From NCBI GenBank assembly GCA_040902195.1, contig JBBDXS010000014.1:1-64000 (forward strand): DNA of 64,000 nucleotides, given 5' to 3'. Made by a program: the position numbers and the translations under genes. This DNA comes from JBBDXS01 sp040902195. GTDB lineage: Bacteria > Chloroflexota > Dehalococcoidia > DSTF01 > RBG-16-68-14. The stretch's first letter is position 1; each line of letters begins with the position of its first letter. The notes under the pieces were generated by a model. It was not told the origin of the DNA, made no database searches, and saw nothing but the letters and a program-made list of their open reading frames with translations. Of this stretch, positions 1 to 12,314 are shown piece after piece.

Positions 1-4734
<4,734 letters not shown>

Positions 4735-4759
4735 CGACGACTCGCGCCAGTAGTCCAAA

Positions 4760-4795
4760 ACAGGCCTCCGGTTGCGGAGGCCTGTCCCTTTCTGT
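4760..4795 (+). terminator. Intrinsic terminator after rpoC
   Basis: A 10-bp perfect stem CAGGCCTCCG / CGGAGGCCTG (4761-4770 with 4775-4784) closes a GTTG tetraloop and is followed by TCCCTTTCTG. It lies 26 bases after the rpoC stop and fits a Rho-independent terminator with a modest T tract. Confidence 0.85.
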
Positions 4796-4841
4796 CATCC
4801 GATGCGCTTGAGGCGGAACACAACGCCGGATGCTGAGTTGC

Positions 4842-4847
4842 TATGAT
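4842..4847 (+). promoter_or_regulatory. -10 box giving a near-leaderless transcript
   Basis: TATGAT lies seven bases before ATG 4855. Transcription from it would begin at or next to that ATG, which argues that the earlier in-frame ATGs at 4843 and 4846 are part of the promoter and not start codons. No convincing -35 box was seen. Confidence 0.4.
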
Positions 4848-4854
4848 GGCGGCG

Positions 4855-5538
4855 ATGAGCGTCTCACACCGCAACCGGCTTCCTCGTGGGCGGCACCGTG
4901 ACCACACGCGCCGGCCGGCGGACGCAACGTCCGCAAGTCAGCCCGACAGCCCGGCTGGGCGCGCGACTCTCTTGTCCGTCCCACTCGAGTACGTGTTGCT
5001 GGCCGTCGTCACGTTGATGATGACGATGTTTGTGGTCGCGGTCTTTGTTTTCGACATTGACGCCGACAGGCTCAACAAGTACGGCTATACCGGCCTGTTC
5101 GTAGTCAGCTTGATTAGCGCCGCCTCGATTGTGCTGCCGATGCCCGGCGTCGCAGCCATCGCAAGCGCAGGCGCCCTACTCGACCCGCTGCTGGGCCTCC
5201 CGGTGCCGGTCATGGTCGCGCTCGTCGCCGGACCGGCAGAAGCCATTGGCGAGGCGACGGGCTACGCCGCCGGCTACGGCGGCAGCGTGCTCTTCAAGGA
5301 GCGGCCGATCTACCCGCGCGTCAAGAGGTGGATGGCGCGACGAGGCATCTTGACGATGTTCGTGCTCTCAGCGTTTCCCAACCCGCTCGTCGATGTCGCG
5401 GGCGTAGCGGCGGGCGCGGTCAAGATGCCATTGACACAATTCTACGCCGGCGTGTTGCCTGGCAAGCTCCTCAAGAACTTCTATCTCGCCGCGGGCGGGC
5501 TCGCCGTTGGCGAGCTGGTCCAGCGGCTCCTCGGTTAG
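4855..5538 (+). CDS. DedA/VTT-domain membrane protein
   Basis: Integral membrane protein of the DedA/SNARE-associated (VTT) superfamily, about 227 residues. After a basic, disordered N-terminus of ~35 residues comes a first membrane span (VLLAVVTLMMTMFVVAVFVF), then VTT-like features: a GEATGYAAGY segment and a PNPLVDVAGVAAGA re-entrant motif followed by a terminal helix. Family members move or flip lipid carriers and affect envelope homeostasis; the substrate here is unknown. ATG 4855 is preferred over 4843 or 4846, which fall in a -10-like hexamer. The downstream ispD start lies just past its stop. Confidence 0.8.
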   Translation: MSVSHRNRLPRGRHRDHTRRPADATSASQPDSPAGRATLLSVPLEYVLLAVVTLMMTMFVVAVFVFDIDADRLNKYGYTGLFVVSLISAASIVLPMPGVAAIASAGALLDPLLGLPVPVMVALVAGPAEAIGEATGYAAGYGGSVLFKERPIYPRVKRWMARRGILTMFVLSAFPNPLVDVAGVAAGAVKMPLTQFYAGVLPGKLLKNFYLAAGGLAVGELVQRLLG

Positions 5539-5542
5539 CGGC

Positions 5543-6241
5543 GTGACGAACGACGCGCGGGAGGACGCCGGCGCAGTCATCGTCGCCGCCGGCCGTAGCG
5601 AGCGGATGGGAGGCGCGGACAAGCTCTGGGCGCCCCTAACCGACGGGACAGGCCACACGCGGCCGCTCCTCGCGCTGTCCATCGCGGCGTTCGAGGCGTG
5701 CGCGGCGATCGATCGCATCGTGCTCGTCGTCGCGCCGGACGTCATCGAGAGCGCAGAAGACCTCGTGCGTGAAGAGGAGTTCTCCAAGGTCGAGGCCGTC
5801 ATCGCGGGCGGCGCGCGGCGGCAGGACTCCGTGCGCGCCGGGCTCGAGGCGCTGGAGGCGTGCGCATGGGTGGCAGTACACGACGGCGCGCGCCCGCTCG
5901 TGACGCCGGACCTTATTGAGCACGGGCTGGACGCTGCGCGGGAGACCGGCGCTTCGTGCTGCGCCGTGCGCGTCGCGGACACGGTGAAGGAAGAAGCTGG
6001 CGGCTACGCGGCGCGGACGCTCGACCGAGGGCACGTCTGGCTGGCGCAGACGCCGCAAGTCTTTCGCTACGACCTTCTGCTCGACGCGCACCAGCGCTGC
6101 GAATCGGATGCGACGGACGACGCCTCGATGCTCGAAGCGCTGGGCGTCCGCGTACGCCTCTATGAAGGCTCGCCGCGCAACCTGAAGGTCACGACGCAAG
6201 AGGACCTGGCGCTGGTGCAGGCGCTGCTGGAGCACGCATGA
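5543..6241 (+). CDS. ispD: 2-C-methyl-D-erythritol 4-phosphate cytidylyltransferase
   Basis: Third step of the non-mevalonate (MEP) isoprenoid pathway: CTP plus MEP gives CDP-methylerythritol. The product is about 232 residues with the nucleotidyltransferase signature VIVAAGRSERMGG near the N-terminus, an HDGARPLV motif mid-protein, and LAQTPQVFRYDLL toward the end, all hallmarks of IspD. The frame is open back to 5507 (a TTG inside the upstream gene), but GTG 5543, five bases after that gene's stop, is the more economical start. Its TGA overlaps the ispF ATG (ATGA), so the two enzymes are translationally coupled. Confidence 0.92.
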   Translation: MTNDAREDAGAVIVAAGRSERMGGADKLWAPLTDGTGHTRPLLALSIAAFEACAAIDRIVLVVAPDVIESAEDLVREEEFSKVEAVIAGGARRQDSVRAGLEALEACAWVAVHDGARPLVTPDLIEHGLDAARETGASCCAVRVADTVKEEAGGYAARTLDRGHVWLAQTPQVFRYDLLLDAHQRCESDATDDASMLEALGVRVRLYEGSPRNLKVTTQEDLALVQALLEHA

Positions 6242-6711
6242 GGACGGGCATCGGCTACGACATCCATCCGCTCGAGAAGGGCCGTGCGCTCATTCTGGGC
6301 GGGGTGCTCATCCAGCATGAGACCGGGCTCTCGGGCTACAGCGACGCCGACGTGCTCACGCATGCGGTCATCGACGCGCTGCTGGGCGCGGCGGCGCTGG
6401 GCGACATCGGCACGCACTTCCCGCCCGGAGACGAGCGGTTCGCCGGAGCAAGCAGCCTCGACCTGCTACGCGAGACCCGCGCGCTCGTAGCGGCGGGCGG
6501 CTATCGAATCGCTAACATCGACTCGACGGTCGTCGCGCAAGAGCCGCGGCTCGCGCCCCACGTCGAGGCGATCCGCGCGTCGCTGGCCAGCGCCCTGGGC
6601 ATCGATCTGTCCTCCGTGAGCGTGAAGGCGAAGTCTGCCGATCATCTCGGCGCGATAGGCCGCGGCGAAGGGATTGCAGCGTTAGCGGTCGTCCTGATAG
6701 ACTCTCCATAA
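6238..6711 (+). CDS. ispF: 2-C-methyl-D-erythritol 2,4-cyclodiphosphate synthase
   Basis: MEP pathway enzyme that cyclises CDP-methylerythritol 2-phosphate with release of CMP. The 157-residue length is typical. Zinc ligands are visible in the N-terminal GYDIHPL motif (D8, H10) and in the SDADVLTHAVIDALLGA block; GDIGTHFPPGD is the conserved loop. The C-terminal block holds VSVKAKSADHLGAIGRGEGI, the other signature. It starts at the ATG overlapping the ispD stop. IspE would be the missing step between them and is not in this window. Confidence 0.96.
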   Translation: MRTGIGYDIHPLEKGRALILGGVLIQHETGLSGYSDADVLTHAVIDALLGAAALGDIGTHFPPGDERFAGASSLDLLRETRALVAAGGYRIANIDSTVVAQEPRLAPHVEAIRASLASALGIDLSSVSVKAKSADHLGAIGRGEGIAALAVVLIDSP

Positions 6712-6795
6712 CGCTGAGATGGCAGAGAGATCACCCGCCACACAAACGACAAGCCTGAGCCTCCTCCGGCGCAGGTTCCGCTGCGCGTGTCTTTA

Positions 6796-6821
6796 GGGGC
6801 GCTCCCGTTCGCGGGCGCCCC
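6796..6821 (+). other. UUCG-capped hairpin in the cysE leader
   Basis: In the 151-base gap between ispF and cysE, GGGGCG (6796-6801) pairs with CGCCCC (6816-6821), and an inner CCCG/CGGG stem is capped by TTCG; there is a two-base bulge on the 5' side. No T tract follows, so this is not a standard terminator. It could end ispF mRNA or structure the cysE leader. No T-box or other known riboswitch core was recognised. Confidence 0.5.
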
Positions 6822-6862
6822 GGAGCGGCGGAAACCAATTCTGCGAAGGAGGAGCGTCTCGA

Positions 6863-7534
6863 GTGTCACTCCTACAGACGATCCGTAAAGACATCCAGGC
6901 GGCCCGCGATCGCGATCCCGCGGCCACCAGCACGCTAGAAGTCATCCTGGCCTATCCGGGCTTCCATGCGTTGCAGCTGCATCGGCTGGCGCACGGCCTG
7001 CAGCGGCGTCGCGTGCCCCTCATTCCCAGGGTCATCTCGCATTTCAACCGGATGATTACGGGCATCGAGATCCACCCCGGGGCACAGATCGCGCCCGGGC
7101 TGTTCATAGACCACGGTATGGGCGTCGTCATCGGCGAGACGACGGAGATCGGCGAGAACTGCCACATCTTCCAGGGCGTCACGCTGGGCGGCACGAGCAC
7201 TCGTCGCGAGAAGCGACATCCGACTCTGGGCAGCAACGTCTCGGTGGGCGCCGGGGCGAAGATCATCGGCGCGGTGACGATAGGCGACAACGCCGCGATC
7301 GGCGCCGGCTCCGTCGTCGTGACGAACGTCCCAAGCAACGCGACGGTCGTCGGTGTGCCGGGGCACATCGTGGCGTTCCGCGACCCCGGCTCGGACACGG
7401 TGCTTCACCTGCCCGACCCGGAGTGGGACCGCATCACAGAGCTGGAGAACCAGGTCGGCGCCTTGCTCCAGCGTCTGAACGACCTCGAGGCGCGGCTGCA
7501 GTCGCCGGCCGGCCGAACGGAAAGCGACCGATGA
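6863..7534 (+). CDS. cysE: Serine O-acetyltransferase
   Basis: Makes O-acetylserine from serine and acetyl-CoA, the first committed step of cysteine synthesis. The product is 223 residues. An N-terminal helical part (to ~60) is followed by a left-handed beta-helix of hexapeptide repeats with the signatures IHPGAQIAPGLFIDHGMGVV, GETTEIGENCHIFQGVTLGG and GAGSVVVTNVP, ending in a helical tail. The GTG start is chosen because AAGGAGG lies ten bases upstream. The stop overlaps the cysS ATG. The partner sulfhydrylase may be the cysteine synthase at 54.5 kb. Confidence 0.95.
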   Translation: MSLLQTIRKDIQAARDRDPAATSTLEVILAYPGFHALQLHRLAHGLQRRRVPLIPRVISHFNRMITGIEIHPGAQIAPGLFIDHGMGVVIGETTEIGENCHIFQGVTLGGTSTRREKRHPTLGSNVSVGAGAKIIGAVTIGDNAAIGAGSVVVTNVPSNATVVGVPGHIVAFRDPGSDTVLHLPDPEWDRITELENQVGALLQRLNDLEARLQSPAGRTESDR

Positions 7535-8898
7535 CGCTGCGGCTGCGCAATACGCTGAGCGGCCAGGTCGAGGAGTTTACGCCCGCCGGCGACGTCGTCA
7601 CGATGTACGTCTGCGGCGTCACTCCCTACGACGTGAGTCACGTCGGCCATGCGATGAGCTACATCATCTTCGATACGCTGCGCCGCCATCTGGAACACAG
7701 CGGCTATCAGATGCGCCACGTCCAGAACTTCACCGACATCGACGACCGCATCATCGCGCGGGCCGAACGCCTGGGCGTGACCATCCATCAGCTCACTGAG
7801 GAGATGATCGAGCGCTACCTCCAGGACATGCGCAGCCTCAACATCTTGCCTGCCCACGTCTATCCGAAGGCGACGGAAGAGATCCCGCAGATGATCGAGA
7901 TGATCCAGGCGCTCGTCGAGAAGGGCTACGCCTACGAGTCCGGAGGAGACGTCTACTACCGCGTCGAGAAGAAGGAGGGCTACGGCAAGCTCTCACGTCG
8001 CGCGCTCGATTCGATGATGGCGGGCGCGCGCGTCGAGATAGACGAGCTGAAGGAGAACCCGATGGACTTCGCTCTCTGGAAGACTGCGAAGCCCGGCGAG
8101 CCGTCCTGGGAGAGCCCCTGGGGGCCGGGCCGGCCCGGATGGCACATTGAGTGCTCAGCGATGTCGCTCCGCTACCTGGGCGAGCAGATCGACATCCACG
8201 GCGGCGGCGAGGACCTGATCTTCCCTCACCACGAGAACGAGATCGCCCAGACGGAGGCGTACACCGGCAAGTCGCCATTCGTGCGCTACTGGGTGCACAA
8301 CGCGTGGGTGAAGGCGGGCGAAGAGAAGATGAGCAAGTCGCTCGGGAACTTCATCAGCATCAGCGAGGCGCTCGATCGCTGGCCTTCGGACGCGATCCGC
8401 CTGTGGGTGCTCACGTCGCATTACCGCACGCCTAACACGTACACAGACGAAGCGCTCGGCGCGGCTAAGCGCTCGGCGGAGCGACTGCGTCTCGCAGCAC
8501 AAGCGACAGACGGCTCGGGGCAAGGTGACGGTGTCGACCCGGCGCCTCACCGCGCGCAATTCATCGAATCGATGGATGATGACCTCAACACCGCGAAGGC
8601 GATCGCCGCGCTGCACGAGCTGGCGCGCGAGATCAACCGCGCCCGCGACGAAGGCCGCCCCATCGCAGAGGCGCAAGCGACGCTGCAAGAGCTAGGTGAC
8701 GTCCTCGGCCTCACGCTCACAGAGCCGGAAGCCGCCATTGGCGCCGCGCCGTTCATCGAGCTGCTGATCGAGATGCGCAAGGAGCTGCGCGACGCGAAGC
8801 AGTTCGAGCTCGCCGACAAGCTGCGCGACCGGCTCGCCGACCTGGGTATCGCGCTCGAGGACTCGGCGCAGGGCACGACCTGGCGTCGCCGCGAATAG
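7531..8898 (+). CDS. cysS: Cysteinyl-tRNA synthetase
   Basis: Charges tRNA-Cys. The product is 455 residues from ATG 7531, which overlaps the cysE stop (ATGA); the frame is open to a GTG at 7423, but that would bury 100 bases in cysE and the family begins at MTLRLRNTLSG. Class I signatures are HVGH at 37-40 (HIGH box) and KMSKS at 266-270. YVCGVTPYD near the start supplies a zinc-binding cysteine, with later ligands in WHIECSAMS and GGEDLIFPHHENE. The C-terminal helical anticodon domain is complete. Clustering with cysE joins cysteine supply to its use. Confidence 0.97.
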   Translation: MTLRLRNTLSGQVEEFTPAGDVVTMYVCGVTPYDVSHVGHAMSYIIFDTLRRHLEHSGYQMRHVQNFTDIDDRIIARAERLGVTIHQLTEEMIERYLQDMRSLNILPAHVYPKATEEIPQMIEMIQALVEKGYAYESGGDVYYRVEKKEGYGKLSRRALDSMMAGARVEIDELKENPMDFALWKTAKPGEPSWESPWGPGRPGWHIECSAMSLRYLGEQIDIHGGGEDLIFPHHENEIAQTEAYTGKSPFVRYWVHNAWVKAGEEKMSKSLGNFISISEALDRWPSDAIRLWVLTSHYRTPNTYTDEALGAAKRSAERLRLAAQATDGSGQGDGVDPAPHRAQFIESMDDDLNTAKAIAALHELAREINRARDEGRPIAEAQATLQELGDVLGLTLTEPEAAIGAAPFIELLIEMRKELRDAKQFELADKLRDRLADLGIALEDSAQGTTWRRRE

Positions 8899-8908
8899 CG
8901 CTCGCGGA

Positions 8909-9439
8909 ATGAGCGTGCCATTCGACCTCAGGCCCTACATCCGCGACGTGCCGGACTTCCCGCAGCCCGGCGTCCTCTTCCGCGATATCACACCACTCCT
9001 CCAGGACGCCGAGGCGCATCGCTACGCCATCGATGAGCTGTGCCGCGAGGCCGCCTCGCGCCGTCCGGACGCTATCGTCGGCATCGAGTCGCGCGGGTTC
9101 GTCTTCGGCGCGCCGGTGGCGTACAAGCTCGGCCTCCCATTCGTGCCCGTGCGGAAGGCCGGCAAGCTGCCGGCCGCCCGGATGAGCGTCGAGTACGCGC
9201 TCGAGTACGGAGAGAGCCAGCTCGATATCCACGCTGACGCCCTCGAACGAGGACAGACGGCAGTCATCGTAGACGACCTCCTCGCCACGGGCGGCACGGC
9301 GGCTGCCGCTGCGAAGCTGGTCGAGTTGCTCGGCGCGCAGGTCGCCGGACTCGCGTTCGTGGTCGAGCTGGCCATTCTAGGGGGCAGGAAGCGGCTGGAA
9401 GGCTATCCCGTCGTATCTCTCCTGACCTACGACTCTTGA
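8909..9439 (+). CDS. apt: Adenine phosphoribosyltransferase
   Basis: Purine salvage enzyme converting adenine and PRPP to AMP. The 176-residue length is normal. It begins RPYIRDVPDFPQPGVLFRDI, the classical Apt N-terminus; IVGIESRGFVFGAPVA forms the base-binding segment, and VIVDDLLATGGTAAAA is the PRPP-binding loop. ATG 8909 lies ten bases after the cysS stop, suggesting the same transcript. No stringent-response synthetase gene is adjacent, unlike many bacteria. Confidence 0.96.
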   Translation: MSVPFDLRPYIRDVPDFPQPGVLFRDITPLLQDAEAHRYAIDELCREAASRRPDAIVGIESRGFVFGAPVAYKLGLPFVPVRKAGKLPAARMSVEYALEYGESQLDIHADALERGQTAVIVDDLLATGGTAAAAAKLVELLGAQVAGLAFVVELAILGGRKRLEGYPVVSLLTYDS

Positions 9440-9463
9440 TCTAGCCCTCAGGCCTCGTAACAA
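9436..9463 (+). promoter_or_regulatory. Possible promoter for the lipoprotein cluster
   Basis: TTGATC (9436-9441) and TAACAA (9458-9463) are separated by 16 bases and lie about 70 bases before the first lipoprotein. The -35 overlaps the apt stop codon. This is a weak consensus match. Confidence 0.3.
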
Positions 9464-9535
9464 TGAACTGTTAGCGTCGCAGCTTTGCGGCGCCGCCCGA
9501 CTGGCGGGGATTCGCCAAGAGAAAGGGAGGGACTC

Positions 9536-10061
9536 ATGAGGAGACTCGTGTTGCTCGTTGCTGCGAGCGGCCTGGCGCTCGCCATAGCCTTTGGAGCCGT
9601 GGGGGCNNNNNNNNNNCCACGACGATGACGATAACGGCGGCGGCACCCCCGTCGTCGCGACGGCCACAGAACCGGCAGCGGGGACGCCGCCGGGCGGAGC
9701 AGGCACGGTCGAGGTAAGCTTGCTCGAGTACACGGTCACACCGGATGCCGACTCAGCTACCGTCGGCGACATCACGTTCAACGTGTCGAACCTCGGCGGG
9801 GTCGTGCACGAGTTCGTGGTCGTCCAGACCGACCTCGCCGCAGAGGACCTGCCGACGGCCGCTGACGGCAGCTTCGACGAGGCGGGCGCGGGCGTGGAAG
9901 TTGTAGACGAGATTGAGGACATCGCCGTAGGCGACGAGCCCACGCTCACTGTCAGCCTGGACGCCGGGAACTACCTGCTCCTCTGCAATATCGTCGAGGA
10001 AACGACGGCCATCAGCCATTTTGCCGAAGGCATGCACACGCCGTTCACCGTCACGGAGTAG
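9536..10061 (+). CDS. Cupredoxin-like lipoprotein, interrupted by an assembly gap
   Basis: Secreted, probably membrane-anchored blue-copper-like protein. The first 24 codons (MRRLVLLVAASGLALAIAFG...) are a signal peptide from ATG 9536 with AAAGGGAGGG upstream. Ten Ns (9607-9616) then hide the expected lipobox cysteine; reading resumes in another frame with an Asp-rich linker, so the true missing length must be a multiple of three. The mature domain has the type-1 copper pattern: a His in VVHEF, then C, H and M in LLLCNIVEE...SHFAEGM. It is followed by two more lipoproteins with similar leaders. Function (electron transfer or copper handling) is inferred from the fold only. Confidence 0.8.
9607..9616. 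other. Assembly gap (10 N)
   Basis: A run of exactly ten Ns sits at the signal-peptide/lipobox junction of the cupredoxin-like gene. It is a placeholder, since the flanking reading frames only join if the true gap is a multiple of three. Confidence 0.95.
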
Positions 10062-10167
10062 CGTAGCGTAGGATCGCTGGCGCGTAGGCGGCGAGGCGAC
10101 TACAGTGCAAGCGACGCTACGGCATGAAGCTCGGGCCCAGGACGGGCCACAGAAAGGGAGGGAATCC

Positions 10168-10662
10168 ATGCGAAAGATCTGGTTATTCTTGGGAGTAACC
10201 CTGCTCGGAGCAATGCTAGCTCTGGGTGCCGTCGCCTGTGGCGACGACGATGACGACGACAACGGTACGTCCGATACACCGACGGCGACAGAAGCGGCCG
10301 ACGCGACCGAGGCTCCGGACGGGACTCCAGCGGTTGCGGCCTCCGTGGAGATCACGTCCCCCCTGGCGGGAGACACCGTGAGCAGCCCTGTGACGGTGGA
10401 GGTGAGCGCTTCCGGCGTAGAAATCGCTCCCGCCGCTGACGCTGCGGAGGGCGCCGGCCACTACCACGCCTTCGTCGATCAGGAGCCGGTGGCAGTTGGG
10501 GAGACCATACCTCAGGACACAGAAGGGATCTTCCATTTCGCTACGGCGAGCGTCGACCTCGAGCTGGAGCCGGGCGAGCACACCGTGACGGTTGTGCTGG
10601 GGAATAACGTCCACGAGCGGCTCGACGCAGAGCCAGCCGTAGTGACATTTACGGTCGAGTAG
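10168..10662 (+). CDS. Lipoprotein with a DUF4399-like domain
   Basis: Secreted lipoprotein of 164 residues. The signal peptide ends in the lipobox AVAC, with the lipidated cysteine at position 24, followed by an Asp-rich and Thr/Ala linker. The mature part has an Ig-like start and a GHYHAFVD...GIFHFATA... LEPGEHTVTVVLGNNVHE pattern that resembles DUF4399. Its role is unknown. ATG 10168 is used because GAAAGGGAGGG precedes it almost exactly as in the upstream cupredoxin gene, showing that the two leaders are duplicated; an upstream in-frame GTG at 10105 has no such site. Confidence 0.8.
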   Translation: MRKIWLFLGVTLLGAMLALGAVACGDDDDDDNGTSDTPTATEAADATEAPDGTPAVAASVEITSPLAGDTVSSPVTVEVSASGVEIAPAADAAEGAGHYHAFVDQEPVAVGETIPQDTEGIFHFATASVDLELEPGEHTVTVVLGNNVHERLDAEPAVVTFTVE

Positions 10663-10715
10663 TAACCACAGCGATCGAAGCCCCGCGCGCGGCGCCCGGC
10701 GTCGCATAGCCCACC

Positions 10716-10725
10716 NNNNNNNNNN
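10716..10725. other. Assembly gap (10 N)
   Basis: Ten Ns replace the start codon and most of the signal peptide of the third lipoprotein. At least ~50 bases must be missing, so the stated length is not real. Confidence 0.95.
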
Positions 10726-10726
10726 T

Positions 10727-11200
10727 GGGGGCGCCGGCGCGTGTGGGGAGGACGACAAGGACGATGATGGGGGTACTAGCCCGACGGCCACCGCCGCCGC
10801 TGCCGAGCCCACTTCGCCCTCGGGCGAGCCCACCACGTCGGAGGGCGCGCCGACTTCGGCGCCCGGCGCTTTCACGACGGTGGTCGCTTCCGAGAACCCG
10901 CTCGGCACGATCCTGACGACCTTCGACGGCTACACGCTCTACACGTTCGATAGCGACACGGCGGGCACGCCCACGTGCCTCGACGCCTGCGCGAACACCT
11001 GGCCGCCCATGGTGAGCCAGGGAGACCCGACAGGTGGCCAAGGCGTCAGCGGCTCGCTGGACCTCGTTGAGCGCCCCGACGGCGTCATGCAAGTCACGTA
11101 CGATGGCACGCCGCTCTACATGTACTCGAGCGACCCATCGCCCGGTGACACAAACGGCGACGGCGTCGGCGGCGTCTGGCACGTCGTCACTCTCGAGTAG
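10727..11200 (+). CDS. Lipoprotein with secreted Yx4D-type repeats, 5' end lost in gap
   Basis: Partial lipoprotein. Reading begins just after the N run with GGAGACGEDDKDDDGG, which holds a lipobox (GAGAC), so the start and n-region lie in the gap. After a Thr/Pro/Glu linker of ~40 residues come two copies of a short motif, YTLYTFDSD and PLYMYSSDP, with CLDACANTWPP between them. This is the pattern of the 'secreted repeat of unknown function' family (COG4315-like). Such proteins are usual near copper or redox proteins, but no activity is known. Confidence 0.8.
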   Translation, partial: GGAGACGEDDKDDDGGTSPTATAAAAEPTSPSGEPTTSEGAPTSAPGAFTTVVASENPLGTILTTFDGYTLYTFDSDTAGTPTCLDACANTWPPMVSQGDPTGGQGVSGSLDLVERPDGVMQVTYDGTPLYMYSSDPSPGDTNGDGVGGVWHVVTLE

Positions 11201-11220
11201 TAGATCGATACGCTGTACAC

Positions 11221-11257
11221 ACGAAGAACGCCCCGACGATGTCGGGGCGTTCTTCGT
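11221..11257. terminator. Bidirectional terminator
   Basis: A perfect 17-bp stem, ACGAAGAACGCCCCGAC and its complement, closes a GAT loop. It lies between the convergent lipoprotein (+) and SWIM (-) genes. The stem ends supply TTCTTCGT-type pyrimidine-rich tails on both strands. Confidence 0.9.
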
Positions 11258-11275
11258 TATGGCGTGTTGTTCTCG

Positions 11276-11530
11276 CTACGCGGTCTGCGGGATGAGTGCG
11301 CTCTTGGGCAGCATCCCATCGAGGATGCGCTCGAGGGCCATCGTATGGGCGCAGGCCCCGAACCCGGCAAAGAAATCGCAGTTACAGCGCCAGGAGTCTC
11401 CATCGAGCGAGACTTCGTGGCGGGCGTTTTCGCCTTCGAACTCCGCCCGGATGCCGCTCACATGGATACGGTTGCGCTCCTGCGCGTAGAGTCTCGCCTT
11501 CGCGATCTTGCCGATGAGGCCTGAGTTCAT
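11276..11530 (-). CDS. Small SWIM zinc-finger protein
   Basis: An 84-residue protein whose second half reads CNCDFFAGFGACAHTMALER, the CxC...CxH pattern of a SWIM zinc finger. A stand-alone SWIM domain of this size is probably a nucleic-acid- or protein-binding accessory factor; no partner is encoded next to it. ATG 11530 is preferred over upstream in-frame starts because AAGGGG lies seven bases before it. It converges on the lipoprotein cluster and shares the terminator at 11221-11257. Confidence 0.8.
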   Translation of the reverse strand: MNSGLIGKIAKARLYAQERNRIHVSGIRAEFEGENARHEVSLDGDSWRCNCDFFAGFGACAHTMALERILDGMLPKSALIPQTA

Positions 11531-11685
11531 TCGACACCCCTTTCGCAAGCCGGCAAAAAGAAATCGGCACCGATCACATGCCGGCGCCGAAGCGGTATCT
11601 GGTGCTCAGTGAGATGAAGCAAGACTAATGCCATAAGCTTCAATAGCTATAGTACACCGGGCTCCCGAGCGCGTCAAGATGGCCG

Positions 11686-12267
11686 CTACGGAAAGGCCGC
11701 CAGGCGCCGGTATTCGTTGCCGCCGCCCCCCAAAACGCTCTCTATCAAGCTGACCTCCCGAAGGGCCATCGACTGGAGTTCCGGCATTCTGGTGCGCCTG
11801 ATGAGCGCCGCCACCTCGCGTCGCTCCGCGACGGAGGCCTGCTCGCGGACGCGGGCGAGCGTCACGTGGCCTGTGAAGGGCCGTCGCTCTCGCGCGAAGC
11901 CGAGCGGCTCTACGGCACCCTCGACACGTTCCGCCAGCGCCGCGAGGCCGTCGACGTCGCCGTCCAGCCCCACCCACACGACGCGTACGCGGGAGCCTCC
12001 AAAGGCGCCAAGACGGGCCGGGCGCACGTGCAACTCGAACGGCTCTATCGCGGCCGCGAGGGCGTCTGTGATACTGCGAACGTTCTCGGCGGGCACGGAA
12101 CCCAGGAACTTGAGCGTGAGGTGGATGCTCGCCGGCCCCACCCAGCGCAACACGCGCTCGATAGGTTCCCGACGGAGCGTCTGCTGGATCTCCCCGAGGT
12201 CCCGCCTCGTGTCGTCGGGCAGCTCGCAGGCGACGAAGAGGCGCAGGTGCTCGCGCTTCTCTGTCAT
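11686..12267 (-). CDS. thpR: RNA 2',3'-cyclic phosphodiesterase (LigT family)
   Basis: Member of the 2H phosphoesterase family that opens 2',3'-cyclic phosphates on RNA ends. The 193-residue protein holds the two catalytic HxTx motifs, HLTLKFLG near residue 50 and HVTLARVR near 130, separated by the usual ~80 residues. RLFVACELPDD at the N-terminus is the family opening. It stands alone between opposed genes; its start lies 47 bases from the divergent esterase gene. Confidence 0.92.
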   Translation of the reverse strand: MTEKREHLRLFVACELPDDTRRDLGEIQQTLRREPIERVLRWVGPASIHLTLKFLGSVPAENVRSITDALAAAIEPFELHVRPARLGAFGGSRVRVVWVGLDGDVDGLAALAERVEGAVEPLGFARERRPFTGHVTLARVREQASVAERREVAALIRRTRMPELQSMALREVSLIESVLGGGGNEYRRLAAFP

Positions 12268-12299
12268 GGCGGCATGGTAGCGGACGCGGTCGAGTCCGC

Positions 12300-12305
12300 T
12301 ATACT
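12300..12305 (+). promoter_or_regulatory. -10 box for a leaderless esterase mRNA
   Basis: TATACT lies nine bases before ATG 12315, so transcription would begin at or within a base or two of the start codon. There is no ribosome-binding site in this stretch. Confidence 0.45.
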
Positions 12306-12314
12306 GGGTGCCAT

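Noticed and set aside
7423..7530. A longer cysS start at GTG 7423
   Set aside because: It would overlap cysE by over 100 bases and add residues not found in the family; ATG 7531 overlaps the cysE stop as ATGA and gives the canonical N-terminus.
9607..9616. A frameshift in the cupredoxin-like gene
   Set aside because: The apparent frame change is caused by the fixed 10-N placeholder; a gap length that is a multiple of three restores the frame.
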